DNA from: an uncultured Gammaproteobacteria bacterium
GTDB lineage: Bacteria > Pseudomonadota > Gammaproteobacteria > HK1
Reading direction: 5' to 3'
Length of the DNA stretch: 64,000 nucleotides
Assembly (NCBI GenBank): GCA_958295835.1
Contig: OY282378.1
Location: 4,427,694-4,491,693 of the forward strand
Position numbers and translations under genes: made by a program. Positions 27,994 to 34,396 of the stretch are shown here, piece after piece. The number at the start of each line of letters is the position of its first letter. Within the stretch, counting starts at the first letter, position 1. A model generated the notes under the pieces. The model worked only from the letters and a program-made list of their open reading frames with translations. It searched no databases and was not told where the DNA came from.

Positions 27994-28422
27994 TCATGAT
28001 CCTGGGGTCACTCGGAGACTTTCCCGTTCCGCCGCCAATGAAAGTCGCCGGTCGAGGCAGACGAAGGTGAGCGCATCCGCGAGCTCTTCCCGAATCAACA
28101 GCGCCGCGCCGAGCTGACCCGCATCGGCAGCCCGCAACGGATGCCGCGCCAGCAGCGCATCAGCCCGGGTTCGAACGGCAAGTATTTCGGTCACTTCGTC
28201 CCAGTTTGCAGCGAAGGCGTAGAGCCGTTCGAGCGCTTCGTAGCGTTGCCGCCGCGACAGTGAGCCCTCGCGGGCACGCCTTTCTATCGCACTGGTGATC
28301 TCGGTGCGTGTCCATACCCACGTGACGATGTGGTCGTCTTCGGACAGCCATGCGCGGACCGATTCGCTGTCCGGTTCAGCGACGACCACGGGAACCAGCG
28401 CGGAGGCATCCCAGTACCTCAC
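27994..28422 (-). CDS. vapC: VapC-family PIN-domain toxin
   Basis: 142 residues, GTG start overlapping the antitoxin stop (GTGA). MRYWDASALVPV supplies the first acidic residue, RTEITSAIERR the conserved Glu, and LRAADAGQLGAALLI and FVCLDRRL the remaining acidic cluster of the PIN ribonuclease fold. Known relatives cleave tRNA or rRNA. A near-identical broken copy lies 2.5 kb to the left. Confidence 0.88.
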   Translation of the reverse strand: MRYWDASALVPVVVAEPDSESVRAWLSEDDHIVTWVWTRTEITSAIERRAREGSLSRRQRYEALERLYAFAANWDEVTEILAVRTRADALLARHPLRAADAGQLGAALLIREELADALTFVCLDRRLSLAAERESLRVTPGS

Positions 28423-28486
28423 AGCCGATCCGTCCGATCCTCGGCCAGTGCTTCCGAAAGATTCACCGGCAGCGCCAGCGGCGGCT
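27994..28486 (-). repeat. 493-bp direct duplication, right copy
   Basis: The intact member of the pair with 25446-25938. Similarity ends inside the antitoxin gene at about 28486, so only this copy keeps a complete toxin-antitoxin pair. Confidence 0.85.
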
Positions 28487-28700
28487 TGTCGAGTATGGCC
28501 GCAGCGTTCCCCTTGCCCGGCCGTAGTATCCCTTTGGCGATCAAACGCTCCCGGACCCCCTCGTCGTCGTTCGCCGCGGGAGGCACCAGTCTGGCGACCG
28601 GCGTGCCCCGATCGAGGACCTGAACCTCACCGCCACGACGCACCACGCGCAGATAGCGGGAAAGATTCGCCTTCAAGTCGGAAATGGATGCGGTAGTCAT
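28419..28700 (-). CDS. Phd/YefM-type antitoxin
   Basis: About 93 residues starting MTTASISDLKANLSRYLRVV, the classic Phd/YefM DNA-binding start, followed by GGEVQVLDRGTPVARLVP. The C-terminus (ILDKPPLALPVNLSEALAED) would wrap the toxin. Such antitoxins repress their own operon. The longer frame from 28736 adds unlikely residues; the two adjacent ATGs at 28703 and 28700 are both possible. Confidence 0.85.
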   Translation of the reverse strand: MTTASISDLKANLSRYLRVVRRGGEVQVLDRGTPVARLVPPAANDDEGVRERLIAKGILRPGKGNAAAILDKPPLALPVNLSEALAEDRTDRL

Positions 28701-28721
28701 CATGACCAGTATGGTCTCCAA

Positions 28722-29096
28722 TTGGGGATCATACAAGTCTCGAATCGCCTCCCGACCATACCCCCGCCAGCGGATGGTCTCGAAGCCGGTGAAGCCGGGC
28801 TGACCGATCCGTTCGATCGCGCCGATGCGAATCGCGACAACACGCGGCAGCGACCGAGGGCGTGGAGATCACGCGACGGGCGGATCAACGTCACGGTGGA
28901 GCTTTCGAATCGGATCGGTGATCCACGGTTGGGGATCTACGTCTGCGTCAACGATCGCTACCCCATCGACGAAACCAGCCCCAGGACGGGTGCCCGCTGG
29001 ATAGAAACCCTTGAGGAGAATTTCGATGCGTCGCTCAAGCGCAGTGACGATATCATCGATCATGTGATGTCCTTGGCGGAAGAACAGGAGACCTGA
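28722..29096 (+). CDS. hypothetical protein, first gene of a coupled cluster
   Basis: Up to 124 residues. The first half is arginine-rich and probably untranslated; an in-frame GTG at 28896 would give a better-looking 66-residue protein (VELSNRIGDPRLGIYVCVND and onward, ending in an acidic helix SLAEEQET). It is divergent from the toxin-antitoxin pair. The next small frame begins four bases after its stop. No family recognised. Confidence 0.4.
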   Translation: MGIIQVSNRLPTIPPPADGLEAGEAGLTDPFDRADANRDNTRQRPRAWRSRDGRINVTVELSNRIGDPRLGIYVCVNDRYPIDETSPRTGARWIETLEENFDASLKRSDDIIDHVMSLAEEQET

Positions 29097-29099
29097 CCC

Positions 29100-29273
29100 A
29101 TGCCGCAGGCGGCTCGATCCACGGCAGGGGAGCGCGTCGATGCGCTTGGACGGCCCTGCGGTTCCGGTGCGGATACCGCGGCGGAGAAACTTGTCCGCAG
29201 TGTGAACGAGGCCGTTCGCCTGAGGTTGGAGCATGGAACGGGAGCGGCCGGACGACCACCATGCACAACCTGA
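29100..29273 (+). CDS. 57-aa hypothetical ORF in the coupled cluster
   Basis: ATG at 29100 follows the previous stop by three bases, and its stop (29271-29273) overlaps the next ATG (29261). The translation (MPQAARSTAGERVDALGRPC onward) is helix-rich with charged residues. It is supported only by this packing, not by similarity. Confidence 0.35.
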   Translation: MPQAARSTAGERVDALGRPCGSGADTAAEKLVRSVNEAVRLRLEHGTGAAGRPPCTT

Positions 29274-29821
29274 ACAGGGAAGGGACTGCCCTGTCGAGCC
29301 TCGCCCGCGGCAACCGGAACGCGGGCGACCTCTCCCCGGTTGTGAACCTGCCGCCGCCGCTGCCGCGCCGAGCGCCAACGGCGTCCTTTCACGCGCTGCA
29401 AGAATGGGAAGGATACGTCGTCGAGATGCGCGCCAAGGACTTCGTGGCACGCCTGACGGATCTGACGGCCGGAGCGTCGCATGAGCGGGAAGAGGCGATC
29501 ATCCCTCTCACCGAGCTGTCGGATCACGACGCCGCCCGGATGACTGCCGGGAGCGTGTTCCGCTGGGTGATCGGGTACGAGCGCTCCCCGGCAGGAACGA
29601 AGAAGCGGGTGTCCCAGATCGTGCTTCGCGACCTTCCCGCGGTGACCGAAGCCGACCTGCGGGAAGGCGAGGAGTGGGCGCGAGAGACGATTCGGGCGCT
29701 CGGTCTGAGACGGAGGCGGGAACGCCGCCGGGACAGCGCGAGTTCGAGCTCACCCTTCTCGGTCCCGGCTATGGCGAGAGCATCGTCTTGCACGTCGGTG
29801 ACGGCGTCTGGATCCTCGTAG
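29261..29821 (+). CDS. hypothetical protein upstream of a broken MBL-fold gene
   Basis: 186 residues in the open frame. Residues about 45-150 look genuine (EWEGYVVEMRAKDFVARLTD, then SHEREEAIIPLTELSDHD and SVFRWVIGYERS). The last about 35 are a run of Arg and Ser read out of frame with the MBL-fold sequence that occupies the same DNA, so the natural end was probably near 29710 and has been altered by a small indel. No family recognised. Confidence 0.5.
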   Translation: MHNLNREGTALSSLARGNRNAGDLSPVVNLPPPLPRRAPTASFHALQEWEGYVVEMRAKDFVARLTDLTAGASHEREEAIIPLTELSDHDAARMTAGSVFRWVIGYERSPAGTKKRVSQIVLRDLPAVTEADLREGEEWARETIRALGLRRRRERRRDSASSSSPFSVPAMARASSCTSVTASGSS

Positions 29822-30094
29822 ACTCCTGCGTCGATACCGACGGAACACCAAGAGCCCTGCGCTACCTTGAGGGCATCGGTCTCGATCCGGATCAAGCCGT
29901 CGCCTTGATCGTGGTGACCCACTGGCACGAGACCACATACGCGGGATGGCGCGGCTGGTCGAAATCTGCGGCCGAGCCGCCTTCTGCTGCGCCGGCGTGC
30001 TATGCCGGGAAGAGTTTCTCGCCGCGGTCCATGCCCTGAAAACCGCCACCTCTCCGTCAACGGTTCCGGGGTTCGCGAGATTTACGATATGTAA
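29674..30094 (+). pseudogene. metallo-beta-lactamase-fold hydrolase, broken by frameshifts
   Basis: The frame begins EFELTLLGPGYGESIVLHVG and VWILVDSCVDTDG, then reaches VVTHWH. Here one base is missing (after 29930): restoring it gives HWHDDH, the HxHxDH zinc motif, and the sequence continues IRGMARLVEICGRAAFCC in the next frame. A second single-base loss near 30037 restores ENRHLSVNGSGVREIYDM in a third frame, which ends at TAA 30092-30094. Two independent indels indicate a dead gene. The C-terminal half of the domain is missing. Confidence 0.75.
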
Positions 30095-30297
30095 CTTCGG
30101 GTATCAGTGCGTCCGCCCGGGTCCGCGCACGCACGAACAAGACGGTCGCTCGAACCATCCGGGAGTCCGGCATCTCACTTCGAAGTCTCCCGATGCCGTC
30201 CGGTGCGATTCGATTGCGGCGACCGTTCGGTTCGCGGGTGCAATGGAGGGTCGAGAAGTTCGGCTCCGTGCGTCACCTCAAGGATTTCGTCGAGCAA

Positions 30298-31281
30298 TCA
30301 ATGATGCGCCGCGAGCGCTCCGCACATCGCGGCCAGACGCCGGCGGAGACGGGCAGGCTTCTCCACCGTCACGCTCTCCCCCCACGTGAACAGGTGCCAG
30401 CACATCTCGTCGAGGCCGCCCGCCTCGAAGCGCACCGTCAGCGAGCCGTCTTCGTTCTCCTCGACGCTCTGGTTCGGATGGAAGCGGAACGCCGCCGCAT
30501 CCCGTGCCGCCCTGGCATCGAAGCGCAGCACCACCTTGACCGGCTTTTCCTGGAAGGTGCCGAACGAACGCTCGGCGAATCGATGCAAATCGAACGCCGG
30601 GTCCCGCTCGAACGCCTCATCGGTGATCCGGGCTTCGCTCATGTTCGCGAGACGCCACAGCCGTGGCTCCTCGGCCCACTCGGTCCATCCCACCAGGTGC
30701 GCGCGGTTCCCGTAGAGCAGGCCGAGGGGCCGAACCTGCTGCCAGCTCCGCCGCCTCGTCGATTGGGCGAAGTAGCGGAACTCGACCACCCGGCAGGTCG
30801 TGATGGCTTCGCGCAGAAGGGCGAGCAGGCCCCGGTCCAGGCGCTGCCTCGGACCGGGGCGCATCGCCAGACCCTCGGCCTGCACCAGCATTTCGAGGTC
30901 CGACTCCACCCGCGCCTGCGATTCGGCCCGCAACGTGGCTTGCAGCTTGGCGGCGAGGTCCCGGAGCATGGCCGCGCGTTCCCCGAGGCCGGCGCGGTCC
31001 AGGGCCGCAGCGGCGGCCCCGAGCTCCGCCAGCTCCTCCGCCGAGACCGAGACGAGGCGGCGCAAGGCGTCCGAGCGCAGCCGCCAGTGCCGCTTCCCGT
31101 CGTCGTCCCGGTCCACGGGTTCCAGCGGCCCGAAGGCGGCATCGACGGCGTCGCGCCGGCGCTCGGCCGTGCGCCGGCTGATCGAGAATTCGGCTTCGAT
31201 GTCGTCGAGGGTCAACCCGCCGTGCGCGCCCTGGAGACGAACGGCCAAGTCCAGGATGTCCTTCAGGCCTTCGTAGCGCAT
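30298..31281 (-). CDS. WYL-domain transcriptional regulator
   Basis: 327 residues. The N-terminal winged helix (GLTLDDIEAEFSISRRTAER) is followed by a linker and the WYL domain: 'RVVEFRYFAQSTRRRSWQQV', PLGLLYGNRAHLVGW, and a C-terminal extension ending in 'MCWHLFTWGESVTVEKPARL'. WYL regulators sit in many defence islands and sense nucleic acids or small nucleotides. It is the last gene of the long minus-strand run and is followed by nothing on its strand for several hundred bases. Confidence 0.88.
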   Translation of the reverse strand: MRYEGLKDILDLAVRLQGAHGGLTLDDIEAEFSISRRTAERRRDAVDAAFGPLEPVDRDDDGKRHWRLRSDALRRLVSVSAEELAELGAAAAALDRAGLGERAAMLRDLAAKLQATLRAESQARVESDLEMLVQAEGLAMRPGPRQRLDRGLLALLREAITTCRVVEFRYFAQSTRRRSWQQVRPLGLLYGNRAHLVGWTEWAEEPRLWRLANMSEARITDEAFERDPAFDLHRFAERSFGTFQEKPVKVVLRFDARAARDAAAFRFHPNQSVEENEDGSLTVRFEAGGLDEMCWHLFTWGESVTVEKPARLRRRLAAMCGALAAHH

Positions 31282-31370
31282 CCTGCCGCCCTCCTTCGCC
31301 CCTCGTGATTCCGGCTGTCGATCGCCCGGATGCGAGGTACAGGATGAACGGAGTCTCGATCCTCGATCAA

Positions 31371-31415
31371 CCTCGCTCCGGCGTCATCACGTTTTTGATA
31401 ACGACCGGAGCGAGG
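31371..31415. promoter_or_regulatory. inverted repeat upstream of the WYL gene (operator candidate)
   Basis: CCTCGCTCCGG (31371-31381) and CCGGAGCGAGG (31405-31415) are perfect inverted repeats around an AT-rich 23-base centre that itself contains ATCA/TGAT. It lies about 90 bases before the WYL start, in the otherwise empty interval 31282-31608. It could be an autoregulatory operator or the terminator of the MORN gene. Confidence 0.5.
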
Positions 31416-31608
31416 CGTCCGGTTTCATCGGCGTCCTGCCGGTATCCGGTGTCCCGGCAAGCCTGTCCCCGCAACCACCAGGATCACCGCCTTCTCTCAT
31501 TCGTCGACATCGCCCGCATGACGCAGACGCGGTCGGCGATCGTGACGGAGCTCGGAGCACAGCCGCGATGATGGGGCAACGCATCTCGGGGAACCGTCTC
31601 CGGCGAAT

Positions 31609-32271
31609 TTACTGAGTATCCTGACGGTCCGGCGGCGGCCCGTCACTGGGGTCACCGTTCTGCCACCATCCTTCGTACACCATGTTGAGGTTGGGATCGT
31701 ACAGTATCCCCCAGCCGTGTCTTTGCTCGCCGTCATCGTCCCACTCCCCTTCGTAGCGCGAGCCGTCCTTATACAAAAGAGAGTCTCCTTTCCTCCAGTC
31801 ACGCTCCCATGCGTGAGTGATGCCGTCGGGACAGAACAAAGTCCCGTGGCCATGCCAGTAACCTTCCTTCCATTGCCCTTCGTACTCTTTGGTGCCGTCG
31901 GGGCGGTACTGTATCCCCCAGCGGTGTCTTTGATTGCCGTCATTGCGCCACTCCCCTTCGTAGCGCGAGCCGTCCTTATACGAACAAGAGTCTCCTTTCC
32001 TCCAGTCATCCTCCCGTGCGTGAGTGATGCCGTCGGGACAGAACAAAGTCCCGTGGCCATGCCAGTAACCTTCCTTCCATTGCCCTTCGTACTCTTTGGT
32101 GCCGTCGGGGCGGTGCGAAGTCCCTTGGCCATGGTACTTCCCGTTGACGTGATTCCCATCATATGCCACGGCTCCGTCAGGGTAACCACCAGGGTAGTAA
32201 CAAGTCCCGCGACCGTGCGCTCTCCAAATGCCACGAATGCAGTTCATCTCGCCATTGTAGTGGTAGTGCAT
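31609..32271 (-). CDS. MORN-repeat protein with internal tandem duplication
   Basis: 220 residues made almost wholly of MORN-like units (YEGQWKEGYWHGHGTLFCPD, YEGEW, GKYHGQGTSHRPDG). MORN repeats form extended beta-hairpin blades, often acting as scaffolds. A unit of 69 residues is present twice with few changes. The ends (WRAHGRGTCYYPGG and YEGWWQNGD) hold further partial repeats. No enzyme domain. The function in bacteria is unknown. Confidence 0.8.
   Translation of the reverse strand: MHYHYNGEMNCIRGIWRAHGRGTCYYPGGYPDGAVAYDGNHVNGKYHGQGTSHRPDGTKEYEGQWKEGYWHGHGTLFCPDGITHAREDDWRKGDSCSYKDGSRYEGEWRNDGNQRHRWGIQYRPDGTKEYEGQWKEGYWHGHGTLFCPDGITHAWERDWRKGDSLLYKDGSRYEGEWDDDGEQRHGWGILYDPNLNMVYEGWWQNGDPSDGPPPDRQDTQ
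31717..32130 (-). repeat. 207-bp tandem duplication inside the MORN gene
   Basis: The word GTGTCTTTG recurs at 31717 and 31924 with long near-identical DNA after it, giving a 207-base (69-codon) period repeated twice. High DNA identity, not just protein similarity, points to a recent event. Confidence 0.8.
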
Positions 32272-32343
32272 GACATGCCCTCCGTTGTTGTCCGCCTGTC
32301 GGACCCAATTATTGGTAGTGTGGCAGTTTGACTTTACCCTGAC

Positions 32344-32540
32344 CTAGTACGCATCTACCAGACCGCTCCAAGAAATGAACTTGCCGCTCTCATCGTACTT
32401 GATGTAGGCCCTCTTGTTACGTCTTCCCAAAGCGGTGAATTCCAATTCACCCGTAACACCTAGGTCATTGGACATCACGTACCCAATACTCTGGGCATTA
32501 TCTCGAAGACGAAGATTGCCCTTGAACGAAGTCGAGCGTT
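32344..32540 (-). pseudogene. C-terminal fragment of an unknown protein
   Basis: The frame ending at 32344 encodes GNLRLRDNAQSIGYVMSNDL and TALGRRNKRAYIKYDESGKF. It has no start of its own: upstream the frame runs antiphase through the ATP-pyrophosphatase fragment. AT-richer than its neighbours; not recognised. Confidence 0.4.
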
Positions 32541-32800
32541 TCTGCGCGCTCCCGCCCCGTGTTGGCGAAGATGGCCTCGCACCGGTCGGGCAATTCGCCA
32601 CCGTGCGCCATGAGCACTTGACCAAGCATGTAGGCGGACGACCGCCCGCCGGAGACGTTCAGAACGTTGTACCAGGGTGACCCCGGATCGATGCGGTACG
32701 GGTGCGCTCGCGGGTGCGCTACGCCGACGTTTGCGCCCCGGCCCTCCTGCCTTCCAGGCACCGATACCGGTCCGATACCGCCGCGGTCCGCGTCGACCAT
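32498..32800 (-). pseudogene. N-terminal fragment of a PAPS-reductase-like ATP pyrophosphatase
   Basis: From ATG 32800 the protein reads NVLNVSGGRSSAYMLGQVL, the SGG[RK]SS PP-loop, then CEAIFANTGRERAETLDFV, as in PAPS-reductase/DndC-like phage and island proteins. After DFV similarity stops at about 32545 and the frame ends in QGQSSSSR, so at least half of the enzyme is missing and is replaced by unrelated sequence. GGAGGGAGGGG precedes the ATG. Confidence 0.65.
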
Positions 32801-32820
32801 CACCCCCTCCCTCCGTATGG

Positions 32821-33015
32821 TCAATTGCGTTTCCGCCGCCGCATCAAGCGCGCGACCCGGCCGGAGTGCTTGAACCTCCAGATCGCCTCTTTCCTTTCCT
32901 TGCCGGGCACATCGCTTCCCGCCAGCACCGCCCGTTCGAGCCGATGGCTCTTACGATTGCGCACCGCCCCGCCGCCTGTCCCGTCCGGGGCGCCGCACCA
33001 GCCGGGAACGGACAA
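32821..33015 (-). CDS. small basic ORF, doubtful
   Basis: 64 residues from a TTG, ending in a strongly basic 'IWRFKHSGRVARLMRRRKRN'. It overlaps the HTH-like gene upstream and ends about 20 bases before the PP-loop fragment. It could be a small nucleic-acid-binding protein or noise in GC-rich DNA. Confidence 0.2.
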   Translation of the reverse strand: MSVPGWCGAPDGTGGGAVRNRKSHRLERAVLAGSDVPGKERKEAIWRFKHSGRVARLMRRRKRN

Positions 33016-33220
33016 AGTCCACCGTCACCGCCGCGGTCCGCTCGATCTCATGCAGCGTCAGCCCACGGTCCACCAGACCATCAGCCACCGACCGCGCGAT
33101 CTCGCGGATCTCATCGGACGTGCGCACCGGGGCGCACGGCTCCCTTGTCTCCGGCATCAGAAGTTCCCCCATCGTCGCCGGCGCCCCTCCCACGGACCGC
33201 CGACACCCAAGGTCGATCAC
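32951..33220 (-). CDS. small helical protein coupled to the MORN gene
   Basis: 89 residues. A GTG start at 33220 overlaps the MORN stop (GTGA), so translation is coupled. The centre (SDEIREIARSVADGLVDRGL then TLHEIERTAAVTVDFVRSRL) looks like a small HTH or regulatory helix bundle, followed by a basic tail. No family assigned. It probably works with the MORN protein just upstream. Confidence 0.5.
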   Translation of the reverse strand: MIDLGCRRSVGGAPATMGELLMPETREPCAPVRTSDEIREIARSVADGLVDRGLTLHEIERTAAVTVDFVRSRLVRRPGRDRRRGGAQS

Positions 33221-34116
33221 TCGCCATCGTCCCGGGGCGGAACGCGGTTACGGAGTTTCGCGAACATCCGGCCCATCGGGAGTCTCAACAGCCACGCCAA
33301 CCAACCGTTTTCGATGCGCTCACTTGTACCGTCCGGCGCCGTGACGATGGCCCCATCCTGGGGCTTCGATTGCCAAAGGCCCTCGATGCGCGTGCCGTCC
33401 GCCATCGCGAACACCCCTTGACCAGATGGGTAGCCATCCCGGTACGCGCCCTCGTGGCGCCCACCGCCCGGGATGGTGGTGGCGCCCTTCCCGTGCGCCT
33501 TCCCGTCAACGAAGTCGCCCTCGTAGCGCTCCCCGTCCTGCCACGTCACGACGCCCTTCCCGTGCCGCCTCCCGTCAACGAAGTCGCCCTCGTAGCGATG
33601 CCCGTCCTGCCACGTCTCGCCGTCCGGCCACGTCTCGACGCCCTTCCCGTGCCGCAACCCGTCAACGAAGTCGCCCTCGTAGCGCTCGCCGTACGGCCAC
33701 GTCTCGACACCCTTCCCGTGCCGCAACCCGTCAACGAAGTCGCCCTCGTAGCGATGCCCGTCCGACCATGTCCGAACGCCCTTCCCGTGCGCCTTCCCGT
33801 CAACGAAGTCGCCCTCGTAGCGCCTGCCGTCCGGCCACTCCCTGCGAGCCCATCCCCGCACCCGCCATCGATACCGGGCAGGAAGGGTAGGGACAGCCAC
33901 CACCACCCCGCCCCGCGGCCGCGTCACGACGCCCTTCCCGTGCGCCTTCCCGTCAACGAAGTCGCCCTCGTAGCGCCTGCCGTCCGGCCATGTCCGAACG
34001 CCCTTCCCGTGCCGCTTCCCGTCAACGAAGTCGCCCTCGTAGTGCGCCCCATCCTCCAGGGTCATGCTCACCACCTTCGCGCCCTCGCCTGCCTTGCCGT
34101 CCGTTCCGTTGCTCAT
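33217..34116 (-). CDS. MORN-repeat protein, about ten units
   Basis: 299 residues with the unit [RY]EGDFVDGxxHGKGVxTWPDG repeated about eight to ten times, the sequence class of phosphatidylinositol-kinase-like MORN arrays. Between the second and third units an insert of about 27 residues (VVVAVPTLPARYRWRVRGWA) breaks the pattern, and 'ETWPDGETWQDG' marks a slipped short duplication. The C-terminus (LAWLLRLPMGRMFAKLRNRV) is basic and amphipathic and could touch membrane. The start overlaps the stop of the upstream MORN remnant. Confidence 0.8.
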   Translation of the reverse strand: MSNGTDGKAGEGAKVVSMTLEDGAHYEGDFVDGKRHGKGVRTWPDGRRYEGDFVDGKAHGKGVVTRPRGGVVVAVPTLPARYRWRVRGWARREWPDGRRYEGDFVDGKAHGKGVRTWSDGHRYEGDFVDGLRHGKGVETWPYGERYEGDFVDGLRHGKGVETWPDGETWQDGHRYEGDFVDGRRHGKGVVTWQDGERYEGDFVDGKAHGKGATTIPGGGRHEGAYRDGYPSGQGVFAMADGTRIEGLWQSKPQDGAIVTAPDGTSERIENGWLAWLLRLPMGRMFAKLRNRVPPRDDGE

Positions 34117-34286
34117 GACTCACTCCCGTTCGGTTTCTCAAACACCGGCTTCCCGCCCCGCCATTCGCCTTCGATGCGGGTGCCGTCCGGGGTTGTCAGT
34201 GCGTCCCTGCCATGCCGGGCACCGTCTACCCATCCGCCTTCGTACCGGGTGCCGTCCCAAACGGCGTTGAAAAGCCCCTGAATGGC
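34113..34286 (-). pseudogene. 5'-truncated MORN-repeat gene
   Basis: The frame LFNAVWDGTRYEGGWVDGAR, then TTPDGTRIEGEWRGGKPVFE, is a MORN segment with a natural stop overlapping the next ATG (ATGA). Upstream it meets an in-frame TAA at about 34286 with no start codon between, so its 5' part is lost. It was once the coupled first gene of the MORN pair. Confidence 0.65.
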
Positions 34287-34396
34287 TTATTAGAATCATC
34301 CGTCGCGCAACCGTCTACCGACGCATAAACGCCGGGATGGTCGCAGTCCTCCCCGCCATCCGGCCCCGGAAGCATTCGCGTCCGAAGCATTTGCCT

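Noticed and set aside
28869..29450. Minus-strand frame of 193 codons across the small-gene cluster
   Set aside because: Low-complexity Arg/Ser/Gly translation; plus-strand genes are better packed and coupled.
29946..30389. Separate 147-codon gene beginning MARLVEICGRAAFC
   Set aside because: It is the continuation of the MBL-fold domain in a shifted frame, not an independent gene.
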